A stretch of DNA of 64,000 nt from NCBI GenBank assembly GCA_029449245.1, contig JANATF010000004.1, forward strand, positions 2,232,001 through 2,296,000. Reading direction: 5' to 3'. A program made the translations under genes and the position numbers. Shown piece after piece: positions 20,641 to 29,853 of the stretch. The notes under the pieces are model-generated. The model searched no databases, had not been told where the DNA came from, and saw nothing but the letters and a program-made list of their open reading frames with translations. The DNA is from Mortierella alpina. Taxonomy: Eukaryota; Mortierellomycota; Mortierellomycetes; Mortierellales; Mortierellaceae. Every line of letters begins with the position of its first letter. The stretch's first letter is position 1.

Positions 20641-22428
20641 TTATTTCCTTGTCCTGAGGCGCTTGTTAAGACTGGTATCGCATGCCAAGAGGCTACTATC
20701 CATCGCCCGCTTTTCGGTTAAGTTTTCCTGTTGAATGGCCAAAGATACACTAGTACCTTCATGATCATGCTGGGCATCTGCATGTTGTCGATCCTGGTCC
20801 TGAAGCGGCATGTCTGCCATGACAGGGTTGTCGATCTCGTTGTTGTATTCCGCGAGCATGTCAGCAAGTCGTTGTTGCGAGCCTTGAACCAACTCTGACC
20901 AATAAATAATGTCACTTATATCCTCGGCAGTAGTGACATCTCCAAACCTCGTCGAGAGTAAGTTGATGAACTTGTCATCCATAATGCACCTCGCTGTATA
21001 AAAGTCCGCATGCCTCCTCAGCCCCTGTAACTCGGTGTTCCTCCAAGATTGTATCCTTGTCTTGGCCTCAAGTTGCTGTTCAGGACGACGTAAACGTTTG
21101 AACGTTGGGGCTGGCCGCCGTGGAACAGGAATGCTAGTCCTCTGGTCGGAAGCCTTGCCTGACGCAGGGAGAGACACGTCACAGCGATCACAGCAGTCGG
21201 GAATCGTTTTGTGCTCATTCCCGAAAGCATCGTTAAAAGATTTCCGGCGGCAATTACCCCAGTGGACCCAGTCTTGCAGATCGGCATCCATTGTCTTGAG
21301 GCGGTGGGTATCGGTCCGCGGATAGATCAAAATGCCAGAACCTTGGAGACTTGGATCGCGGGCAGCACGACCAAGCCGCTGTGCAAGGACAGTGATGTTC
21401 TTGGGGAGTCTGAACTGGACGACTCGAACAATGTCATTCATATCGCATCCCATTCCTGCAGCTTCAGTGGACAGCAACACGCGAATTTCGCCTCGTCTGA
21501 ACTGCGCCATGTAAAGTTGCTTAGTATCTGTTGCTAGATCAGCGAAGTAGCAGCCTATTTGTTCATGACGAGGTGGCTGAAAGGCTAGTGCTTTTCTCGC
21601 CAGATAGCTGTAAGCCTTGTTCATCTCATCCAGTTTGTCGAAATATACGATTGTCTTCTTGAAATCCAAGAGAAATTCCAGTCCTGGGTACAAGGTGTCG
21701 TTGTTGTAGCACATTTGTACTTCATACTTGATATTTGGACGGTCGGTATCGGCTTTTATGACGATGACATCCCCTGCGTAGCGAAGGCTTTCCTTCACAT
21801 CCTCCAGAATTTGTCCATGAAGTGTTGCCGATACCGCCACAAAAGCAACGCCAGGAGGGACCTTAGATCTCAGATCCCCAATCCGGCTGTACTGTGGCCT
21901 GAATTCCGGGCCCCACGTGCTGATGCAATGCGCCTCGTCGACAACTACAGCTTGGACTCGCGACCTCCAGCCGTCCTCGCTCCAGAGAAGCCCAAAACGC
22001 ACATCGTTGAAGGCTGTTTCTGGAGACATAAAAACTGCTCGATACACTCCGCCAATAAGTTCTTCTTCGAGGTTGTCTGGTAATTGTCGGCCACTGTAAA
22101 TGGGAATGCTGCTGATGCCCAAAGCCTCGAGTTTCTGGTGCTGTTCCTCCATTAATGCTACAAGCGGCGAAATGACAACGATGATGCGCTTCTCCCATAA
22201 AATCAGCGGCAGGAAGTAAGCCAGTGTTTTGCCCCAACCACATCCTGCAATAAGGATGCAGTCCTCTCCACGGCCAATATGTTCAGCGACCTTCCGTTGT
22301 TCGGGCTTGGGAGTGTATCCGAACACGCGCTCGCACAGCTCGTCTCCGTTGTCCGGATATGAAAGAATAGGAGGGGCACTTGGCAATTTATTGCGAGGCT
22401 CAAGGTTGAAACGTGAATAGTGGCCCAT
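20641..22428 (-). CDS. RecQ-like DNA helicase carried by the transposon
   Basis: A single-exon 595-residue protein. Walker A is GCGWGKT (about residues 62-68) and the DEAH box with the RecQ signature is VVVDEAHCISTWGPEFRP (about 162-178). GMGCDMNDIVRVVQF (motif V) and QRLGRAARDPSLQGSG (motif VI) follow. A Cys-rich patch (CCDRCD) near residue 415 could be a reduced RecQ zinc-binding site. The HRDC domain is not evident, and the tail of about 150 residues is unrecognised. Such helicases unwind duplex DNA 3'-5'. The start at 22428 is the first ATG; the longer frame begins at a TTG. The stop is six bases from the stop of the convergent DUF6589-like gene, with AATAAA motifs on both strands in the overlap. 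Confidence 0.88.
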   Translation of the reverse strand: MGHYSRFNLEPRNKLPSAPPILSYPDNGDELCERVFGYTPKPEQRKVAEHIGRGEDCILIAGCGWGKTLAYFLPLILWEKRIIVVISPLVALMEEQHQKLEALGISSIPIYSGRQLPDNLEEELIGGVYRAVFMSPETAFNDVRFGLLWSEDGWRSRVQAVVVDEAHCISTWGPEFRPQYSRIGDLRSKVPPGVAFVAVSATLHGQILEDVKESLRYAGDVIVIKADTDRPNIKYEVQMCYNNDTLYPGLEFLLDFKKTIVYFDKLDEMNKAYSYLARKALAFQPPRHEQIGCYFADLATDTKQLYMAQFRRGEIRVLLSTEAAGMGCDMNDIVRVVQFRLPKNITVLAQRLGRAARDPSLQGSGILIYPRTDTHRLKTMDADLQDWVHWGNCRRKSFNDAFGNEHKTIPDCCDRCDVSLPASGKASDQRTSIPVPRRPAPTFKRLRRPEQQLEAKTRIQSWRNTELQGLRRHADFYTARCIMDDKFINLLSTRFGDVTTAEDISDIIYWSELVQGSQQRLADMLAEYNNEIDNPVMADMPLQDQDRQHADAQHDHEGTSVSLAIQQENLTEKRAMDSSLLACDTSLNKRLRTRK

Positions 22429-22493
22429 GTCGAACGATGTATAGAGATTAAAGGTTGAAATGCAGTTGAACGAGGACGGCAATAAGCGCGCTC

Positions 22494-22630
22494 CCCTTAA
22501 CAAGTTGCCTTTTTGGATTTTACGGGTCGCTCTGCCGATAAGTCTATCAATTTTCCCAGACCCTCATTTCAGTGGAAGCAGGACTGCGAGTCCTGCCCCA
22601 CGTAAAATGAAGGGGCTGGATGCGAGACTA
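22494..22630 (-). repeat. Right terminal inverted repeat of the 5-kb transposon
   Basis: Reverse complement of 17621-17757 over all 137 bases. The inner edge lies 65 bases upstream of the helicase ATG, so this repeat probably contains the helicase promoter. By symmetry, the left repeat would contain the promoter of the DUF6589-like gene. Confidence 0.95.
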
Positions 22631-22801
22631 CAGTCGTCGAGAGACATCAAGATCACTTCAAGTCCACCTTTCATCAACGTCGCTTTGCTCCACACCTTTC
22701 TACCCACGCTGCAGTGCTCGCGCCCGCGCTCTTTCCACCCGTCAACAACGCCTTCTACCGTACTTCATCAACTACCTTCACTAAGACAGACATAGACAAA
22801 G

Positions 22802-24215
22802 ATGGTGAAGACCACCATGATTGCACGCGTTTCAGATGGTAAACCATCGTTGCCTGGCAGGCAAGAGCGTGTCCTCAGTTGAACTCGCCCGACACGCCCA
22901 GCACCTCCTTTAACATGAAGTCGTTGTATTCTCTCACAACTACAGCGTTACCATTGGCTGCCTCCATTGACGACGAGCAGGTACTCCAATGCGCGACAGT
23001 TTAGAATTTATTGCTGAAGAGTGGATTCCACGCTACCCTGTCTACGGCATTTTGTTCCTGCACAGCCTTACTCATAGCCTTCCTGCAACGGCTGCTAGGT
23101 AGAGATGGAGCTCAAGGAGTACAAGTCGCAAGCCAAGCTCATCTTCCGCAAACTGAATATGAATTCCGAGAGACGATGCTCGATCGAGTCTGGCAGCTAT
23201 GTATTCCAGTAAGAGAAATTTTAATCCGTCGCGGCACGATTTGATAGGTCAAGGCAGAAGGACATGGGCGCATTTGAACGGATAATGCTGGATAATGCTA
23301 GATTGCGCCCGCCATGACTAGAGCTACGGTGATCGGCACCTTGGTTGCGTAGACCAGACGATCTAGTGCAGGGGTGGACTTGGATAGACGACTTTGGAAG
23401 TCAATACATTGGTTTTCATTCCATGGCTAGGCCCAGGACATTAGTTGCTCTGGCTTGTGTCGCAAAAATGAGTTGGCCAATTTTCTAACACCTTGGATCA
23501 TTTGTCATTTGTCACTTTATCCACTGTATAGCTACATCATTGACCACGGCGTTGTCTACCTGTGCATATGCGAACGCAACTACCCGCGCAAATTGGCTTT
23601 CACGTACCTCGATGATCTTTCAAAGGAGTTCTTCATGAGCTACGGCAACGAGATTGACCGACCCGGCCTTCGACCTTATGCCTTTGCTAGATTCGGTACT
23701 TCAGGCACCTCTCTCACCGCGAACCATTGCGCCCTGTCTGGGTCACCATACGTTTAATCTAACAAAAAACCTCGTTTGCTTGGATAGATACATTCATGCA
23801 AAACACAAAGCGATTGTATCAAGATACCAGGACACAATCAAACCTGACAAAGTTGCACGAGGATCTTCAGGATGTGACCAAGATCATGACCAGGAACATG
23901 GAGGATCTGTTATACAGGTATAGGGCAGCGTTATGGTCTTCATGTGACTTTTGCCTATGGAGTCCCCTTTCTTTGCGCACTCTGTTACTACCAATTCTCA
24001 TTCAGGCTGTATAACATTATGCAATACCTGGGATTAGAGGGGAGACACTAGATAACCTGCAGGGTAAATCAGAGCTGTTGCTCCGGGACTCGCTTCGCTA
24101 CCGCAAGACGGCCAGAGACGTGAACCTGCAGGCATTGTACCGCAAGTACGGCCCGCCTGTCATTATTCTCTTTGTATTCTTGCTGGTCATCTACTGGAGA
24201 TTTTGGTGGTATTAG
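22802..24215 (+). CDS. SEC22: ER-Golgi R-SNARE Sec22
   Basis: Six exons: 22802-22838, 22946-22980, 23099-23208, 23532-23695, 23788-23917 and 24038-24215, all in phase, giving 217 residues. The start MVKTTMIARVSDALPLAAS is the hallmark of the Sec22 longin domain. YIIDHGVVYLCICE and KLAFTYLDDL continue it. The SNARE motif runs LHEDLQDVTKIMTRNMEDLLYR, then GETLDNL, and contains the central Arg of R-SNAREs. A C-terminal anchor (PPVIILFVFLLVIYWRFWWY) places it in ER/Golgi membranes, where it drives vesicle fusion in both directions. The acceptor of exon 3 is ambiguous by two codons (GTAGAG included or not). The transposon right end lies 163 bases before the ATG. Confidence 0.93.
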
Positions 24216-25535
24216 TGACATGACAATTGGACGGGGCCTGGCCTAGTCCACGTACTTTGAGATAATAAAAGTCAGATCGCAGACTGTCAGGACACTATGT
24301 TGTTTGTCGGGATATGTGAACAGATCTACAAGAAAGCAGAGCGACGCATGCAGCTCAACTTTCCATCCGGTCCTAGCTGGACGCGTCGTGTGCTTGCCGT
24401 CGTGGGCCTGATAGTCAGTCAAGCATGCCTTGCTTCGCATCTGACACGGTATCAGTACACTGCCTTTCCATGGCTCTCTTCTTTATACGGTGTCATGCAG
24501 GCAAGATCCATGACCCAGGAGATAAAAGAAGGATGCTGACAGGCTATTGCCACCCCTGCATGAAGCTCGCTCTCCCCTGATCAATCAGTATGCTGTAAGT
24601 CTCTACTCAGGGGAGTCATTTTTCCTCTTTCCAGTATGTTCTTTTCGTCGTCGTGGTGTAATATCTGCTGGACCCATGTCCACTATTCCTCATGCTACAA
24701 CTCCAAGGGCTGCGAACAACAACAACCTGCAGGCGGCTTTCGTTTGCGATCAAGCGCAATGGACATACAATAATGGATCTAGCGCTCAGATGTCAGCATA
24801 CACCGATGCCATTCAAGTAGTGGTTTAGCCTCTGTGCTGCTATCCGCTGTGCCTCATGATACTGCGCCGTTTTGTTAGTGGGGTACCTAGATCATTATTT
24901 TATGTGGTGCAGCATCCAGCGCGAGTACATCGCCATGAAAATTTCCAAAAAAACAAAAAAGCAAAAACCACATAACATGAAAGCACATCGTCCGCAGGCA
25001 GGCGCGGCGTCGGTGGTGTCGGTCATGATTGTCTTGTGTCCGAGCCAAAGACAGGCACTGTGGTCCTCGTCTGACCACCTTGAGCACAGTGGTAAGAATG
25101 ATCCGAGAGCGGATGAACGGTGTTGTTCTGTCGCACCTGCTATTTTCCCCCCTATTCGATCCTTCACAGCCCTGAGATAGCGATATCATCATTGCGAGGG
25201 AACCCTTCAGCTGCTTTGGACATGGGCGCGTATATATTGTCAGGGTATCCAGAACAACTTTTCTACCTTGAATGCTTGGTCTCTTCCTTGGCGCAATCCC
25301 CTTCTCTCCGTCTGTACAGAAATACAGTCAACACTCTCAACTACACATTCTTGGTTGACACCACAGCAGCTATTCTCTTATTTACTTTGGACGAGCTTTC
25401 CACATCTCTTCTTACCGCAACGTCTTCTTTCCAGATCATTGCCTCTTTTCCTTTCTACCACTCGGCCTTCTCTTTGAATCCCATATCTGGCAACTTTTCA
25501 TCCAGCTTCGTTTAATACTCCCCATATCGACCCCA
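24216..25535. other. Intergenic region with promoter of the 25536 gene
   Basis: About 1.3 kb without a supported gene. Short open frames here have no family resemblance. TATATATT at 25231-25238 lies about 300 bases before the next ATG, and a pyrimidine-rich leader follows. No tRNA or repeat was recognised. Confidence 0.45.
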
Positions 25536-27296
25536 ATGACTGTAGATAACAAGATGTTTCGTGTTGTCGTTAACACGATCAGTAATTATACTGGCAGTGG
25601 CACCAAACACGACAACCACTCTGCATTCGAGCCTGCAGATCGTCGCCCCATTGGCGACAATTTTATTGCCAAGAGCAAACCTGTCAACATCAGAAAGGAA
25701 GGATATCTGCCTGGACACAATGGAGGTGGTCAGTCTCTCAGCAATGGGAATGATAACCTCAAGCGGTCCCTAAACACGAGTCGTCCCAACAGCACACCAT
25801 TCGCAGCAGCTCGCGGCATTCCAGGGACGACGGTCGTGTCAGGAATCCCCACGGCCGCCAGACGACCCATTTTCAAAATTGAGTCTCAAGAACTCCTTCC
25901 CACTCGTCGCCCAAGTCTCGGTTCTCGCCGTGGATCTGCCGGCTCTATCAGTTCACTCAGCAGCCGGAGCAGCCGCAAAGGTGTTGGCAGGATGTATCGA
26001 GAGCGCCTTGGGGCAAACGACACACTGCCAGAACAGCAACAACCTAAGAGAGGCTTACGATCCATTTTGAAAAAAACCCGCCCAATCCTCCAAGCTCGCC
26101 AGCAAATGCATCCACACATTGATCCTATGATCCAGTACCGTTATCTACAACAGCAGCAAGAGTCCATGCAGCGGCATCAGTGCTTGTCACAGCAACACCG
26201 TTCCTTGGTGCAGAGCACCTTCTCTCCATCACAAACACAACGAGGTATCCAGCCAAAAGTTCATGACCAACGACGCACTAGCCAAAAGGCCGTAAGCAGG
26301 CTAGAGTCCTCACGCCCTCTGCCAACCCCACCAGCTATCAAGTCTGTGCGATGGGCGAGCTACAATGAAGTCCTCGAGATTGAAAATGTGGATGAGTTGA
26401 TCCAGCTGGGATACTACAATGGCTATGATCGCGAGCTCGGCTGGGACTACCGTGACGAGAGTTTGGATGAGTCTTCATCGGAGGGCGATAACGAGGACGA
26501 GGAGGACTCTGCAGAGAGCGATTCCGATTGCAGCAGCAGTGGCAGCACGTTCGAGGACGAGGATGTTGAAAGCCAGGCGGCAGAGGATGACTTGATTCAA
26601 AGATTAAACAACGAGGGCTTCCTGCTCTCCGCAGCCACGGAGTCTTTGGCTTCTTCGCCACCACCACCACTGACCGCAGTTCCAAGTCCAAACGGTATTT
26701 CTACAGAACCCAACGGCAGCTCGAATACTTCGCCCACACTACGCAGGCAGAGTCCTCAGCTACGCTCTCAACCCGTCAGACCTCTTCGCCTGGCGGTTTT
26801 ACCGTTGCGAATGCAAACGCCGTCACCTCAGTCGTCCTCGCCTGCCACCTCAGCCTCGACATCTCCAACGAGTCCGATTTCTCCCATCTCACCGCTGCAA
26901 CTGCCCTTGCCTCAGAGCACTCCTTTGACAGCACCCCCCACGAGTCACCAAAAAGCAGCATCAACATCAACATCAACAGCTGCAGCTCCGCCAAGGTTGA
27001 ATAGGACCAAGATTCTGGCCGATGTCGCAGAGCGCAAGCGGAAAGGCGAGGGGGTATTTGCACGACGGATCCAACGTGATCGCAGCGCTGCGCAAGAGGG
27101 TCGTCTCATACCTCCAAGGAGAGAGCGATCCCTTTCGAATGCCTCCTCGACCATGTCGGTCTCTCCTCCGACTTCCAACATCATGTCGCCAGCTTCCACT
27201 TCCTCCTCGTGCGCTTCATCCCCACCTTCACCCAGAAGGATGACATATGAACAATTTCCCATAAGCCAGGCACCGATGTTTGCGAAGGCGTTTTAG
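25536..27296 (+). CDS. Disordered protein with SILK and RVxF-like PP1-docking motifs
   Basis: A 586-residue, single-exon protein, mostly Ser/Pro/Gln-rich and disordered. No enzymatic domain is recognised. Two short motifs stand out: RSILKK (SILK at about 176-179) and KSVRW (about 269-273), followed by ASYNEVLEIENVDELIQLGYY. A SILK motif N-terminal to an RVxF-type motif is the known docking arrangement of protein phosphatase 1 regulators such as inhibitor-2. The VRWASYNEV core also resembles the VRFSDEVEV stretch seen after SILKK in many fungal proteins. An acidic region (about residues 305-355) follows, then Pro/Ser repeats and a basic patch. A role as a PP1 targeting subunit is inference. 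The ATG follows a typical CCCCAATGACT context. Confidence 0.7.
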   Translation: MTVDNKMFRVVVNTISNYTGSGTKHDNHSAFEPADRRPIGDNFIAKSKPVNIRKEGYLPGHNGGGQSLSNGNDNLKRSLNTSRPNSTPFAAARGIPGTTVVSGIPTAARRPIFKIESQELLPTRRPSLGSRRGSAGSISSLSSRSSRKGVGRMYRERLGANDTLPEQQQPKRGLRSILKKTRPILQARQQMHPHIDPMIQYRYLQQQQESMQRHQCLSQQHRSLVQSTFSPSQTQRGIQPKVHDQRRTSQKAVSRLESSRPLPTPPAIKSVRWASYNEVLEIENVDELIQLGYYNGYDRELGWDYRDESLDESSSEGDNEDEEDSAESDSDCSSSGSTFEDEDVESQAAEDDLIQRLNNEGFLLSAATESLASSPPPPLTAVPSPNGISTEPNGSSNTSPTLRRQSPQLRSQPVRPLRLAVLPLRMQTPSPQSSSPATSASTSPTSPISPISPLQLPLPQSTPLTAPPTSHQKAASTSTSTAAAPPRLNRTKILADVAERKRKGEGVFARRIQRDRSAAQEGRLIPPRRERSLSNASSTMSVSPPTSNIMSPASTSSSCASSPPSPRRMTYEQFPISQAPMFAKAF

Positions 27297-27447
27297 TGTT
27301 CTAGTACTTTTTGTTGAATGGGTCAACTCTAATAAAAGAGAGGTCTCCTGAAGATTATCGTTTCAAGAAGTGCGAGGATACAGTAATTTGATGAATCGCA
27401 GGAATAATGTTTATTTAAATCCTTTCCCCAACCAGCTCGACGTTTCA

Positions 27448-27849
27448 TTAACATTGTCGCGTACAGTTGAAGAACATTGCTCTGGTCTTGTTCTTGCAAG
27501 ATTCAAAGACCGGTGATGCGGCTGGAATAGAGCGGCACATAGCCCAGGAGTGATTGTTCTTGTTGCTACACTCACCGAAACAAGACATGTTGATATGGAG
27601 CGGAAAGATTAAATCGGCTATACCAGTATGACAGAGACTCCAATTGTTGTTGTTAAGCACCGTGCAGTTGGAGCTGCAAGTCAGGCCCTGAGGTGGACCA
27701 TCTTGACGTGGACTAGCTTGACGTGGATTGGCGGACGTGCTATTGTTGATTATGTTGGCGAGATCGGCCACCATTGCCTTATTGGGTCTTGTGAGAGAGA
27801 TAAGCATCATCAAGGCCATTGATGCGGCCGGTATAGAAGGATACCACAT
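27448..27849 (-). CDS. Cysteine-rich small secreted protein 1
   Basis: 133 residues with an N-terminal hydrophobic signal region (SMALMMLISL) and nine cysteines. The spacing is C-x3-C-x10-C, x16, C-x3-C-x10-C, x12, C-x10-C-x3-C: two direct modules followed by one mirrored module. Asn-rich segments (VLNNNNWSL, NKNNHSWAM) and several N-x-S/T sites suggest a glycosylated extracellular protein. ATG 27849 was chosen because it starts the signal peptide; the longer frame to 28026 adds a Lys-rich leader. TATAAAAA lies at 28016-28023. The same module occurs in the gene at 29497-29853. The function is unknown; surface or host/endobacteria interaction is only a guess. Confidence 0.75.
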   Translation of the reverse strand: MWYPSIPAASMALMMLISLTRPNKAMVADLANIINNSTSANPRQASPRQDGPPQGLTCSSNCTVLNNNNWSLCHTGIADLIFPLHINMSCFGECSNKNNHSWAMCRSIPAASPVFESCKNKTRAMFFNCTRQC

Positions 27850-29496
27850 GCTTGAGAAGAAAACACGTTCTTGAGGGAGGGGGGACGGGGAGGATTTGGG
27901 AGTACGGTTTGGTTTGGCTTCTTTTTCTTTTTTCTTTTTTTTAGTTTCTGTAGCTATAGTTGCGGTGAAATGAATACAATAGTCGGAATCATCGTCAGAA
28001 GGGAGCTTCGGATCCTTTTTATACAAAGCAGGCCGCCGTGGGTTGACGCACTTCTCTCACGGCCTACTTTCGCATATGTATTTACTCTACAAGCTGTTTG
28101 ACACACTGTGCACCCCTAAACACATCGGAACAGATGAATCAGAAACATGGTAAGGCAACGGGTCATGCTTCGACCCTAAGATAAGATGGGTATGCAAGCC
28201 AGAACCAAATACAGGCTGTTAATAGCATCGGTCCCTGAGCATCATTTTCTAACACTCGCTTTGCTCTGTCTGAGTAGGTATGGCGATTGGAATTCCGGGC
28301 GATGTTGAGCTATGGTCAATAGCGCTTTAAGAAGACAACCCTCCAGCTTGCCTTTTTTTTTTTTGTCTGCGACATCTGTATCATGGGATCGGAAAGGAAG
28401 GCATCGGAATGGATCAAGTCTACTGGTGATAAAATAATCAAAGACATGATACACATTGACGCAGCTTAGTGCATCTGGATCCAGTGCTTTAGCGCTACGG
28501 TGGCCTTCACGGCGATGGGATAGTGTCGCGTTCGGATGAATATCGCTTTGTGATAAAAAAGCCCGCAAGAGAAACTTACACCCCCAGCTCCTCTCTATCA
28601 CAATACGACTCGAAGTAGAAAAGTATAAAAGACTGGTTCCAAAGCGGGTTTAGATTTGTCACACTTCGTGATAACTGCCATTCCGAGTAAGCGCGAGTTG
28701 TTGGCAGCAGTAGTGTAGAAATAATAGTCGAGTCGACAGGGTGCGAGATGTATGAAATGTGCATCCAAACTAGAACGAGAAGGTTGCAGTTTTGGGCATA
28801 ATATTTGATAGACAGTGCATGACTACGAGCACACCTTGTGCGTTTTTTAGCCGTTAAGAGTACAGCAATCGCGTTCCACTCGTGTCATGCTCAGGTGTAC
28901 AGTGGAGAGACATAGATAGGCGCAGGTTTGAGACGATCACCTCCTTCCATATAGGTATGTGTACCCGACTAGGGTCTGCGCAGAGGCGAAGCGTAAGACA
29001 GTACTTAAATCAAGGCAATACGCCGTGAGGCATTCAACTTGCAACGATGACCTGTAATAAGAAGTTATCATCACGCGATTGTGTCCTCTCAAAGAAAGAA
29101 CCAGGCGTGCGGGCTGCACCCTGAAGTGCCCAGAAAGAGAATGCGCCAATTCCAAAGCCTCGATTCGTAAAGGGACGGATGTGACGGGGGCAGTATGTAA
29201 TTTTGATAGTCGATCGGTGCATACCTTTGCAGTTCAAAAGAATTAATACCTGGTCCATGCTTGCGAGCATCAGTACTCTCATATCTCAGTCTTCATCTCA
29301 TCATTCCAAAGATCGCCACCACTTATACCGCATCGCTCAAGGCAGGCACCTTCATGTGCTCAGCTGAGCTATCGCGATGGCAGATGTTTACCAGGAGGTG
29401 TCCGCCTCATTTTATTGCTTAAAACAGTAAAATAGATCACGGCGAGAGTTGCTTTGCCGGAGCGAGGACACTTGTTTTTTTTCGCGCTGCAGTGTG
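27850..29496. other. Intergenic region between secreted-protein genes 1 and 2
   Basis: About 1.65 kb holding the promoter of the first secreted-protein gene (TATA at 28016-28023) and the 3' flank of the second. Several short frames occur, but none has a signal peptide, domain or conserved cysteine module that I can support. Confidence 0.45.
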
Positions 29497-29853
29497 TTAT
29501 GACTGGGTGGTCCCGCTATTGCTGGTGTTGGTCTGGTTTAAAGGTAACTTTTCATCAGGACAACTGAGGGTACAGTTGTGTAACTTTGGCCAGATACGTG
29601 CTGTGCAAGCCTCCCTGGACTCGCTTTGCTGCACTTGAGGCGATCCTGGTTGCTGCTCTTGAGATGATGCGCGTCGTCCACAGTCACGGTAAGCCAGGTA
29701 ACTGTTGTTGACACAATGGTCAGCACATGTCATGTTGCGCATGAAAGGGATCCCATTTCTTGTCACCGCAGTAGTCGTAGGGACGGCAGAGGCAGGAAAG
29801 GCAATCAAAAGTATAAAGAACATGGCGCGAGCGCACAGAACAAATGACTTCAT
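29497..29853 (-). CDS. Cysteine-rich small secreted protein 2
   Basis: 118 residues with a clear signal peptide (AMFFILLIAFPASAVP) and, after it, six cysteines in mirror order: C-x3-C-x10-C, x24, C-x10-C-x3-C. The modules read CADHC...DC and CTAR...NCTLSC. The 24-residue linker is Gln/Ser-rich. Spacing of this symmetry suggests an antiparallel helical hairpin with nested disulfides (1-6, 2-5, 3-4), but this is inferred from spacing alone. The x3/x10 modules match those of the protein at 27448-27849, so the two are probably related. TATATAAG at 29955-29962 is about 105 bases before the ATG. Function unknown. Confidence 0.78.
   Translation of the reverse strand: MKSFVLCARAMFFILLIAFPASAVPTTTAVTRNGIPFMRNMTCADHCVNNSYLAYRDCGRRASSQEQQPGSPQVQQSESREACTARIWPKLHNCTLSCPDEKLPLNQTNTSNSGTTQS

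Larger units (their letters stand above)
17612..22639. mobile_element. Intact DUF6589 + RecQ-like DNA transposon with 9-bp TSD
   Basis: The element occupies 17621-22630 (5,010 bp). It is bounded by 137-bp inverted repeats that match base for base by eye and is flanked by the direct repeat CAGTCGTCG at 17612-17620 and 22631-22639. Removing it restores one copy of that 9-mer between RPL35 and SEC22, as expected of a transposition event. Inside are two intact convergent genes: a two-exon DUF6589-like gene (plus) and a one-exon RecQ-like helicase (minus), six bases apart. Identical ends and open frames indicate recent movement. A 9-bp TSD with long TIRs fits Mutator-like elements best, but the core protein is not a typical MULE transposase. 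Confidence 0.92.

Noticed and set aside
24297-24540. 80-codon frame with a hydrophobic stretch
   Set aside because: No family resemblance or promoter; likely chance in the SEC22 downstream region.
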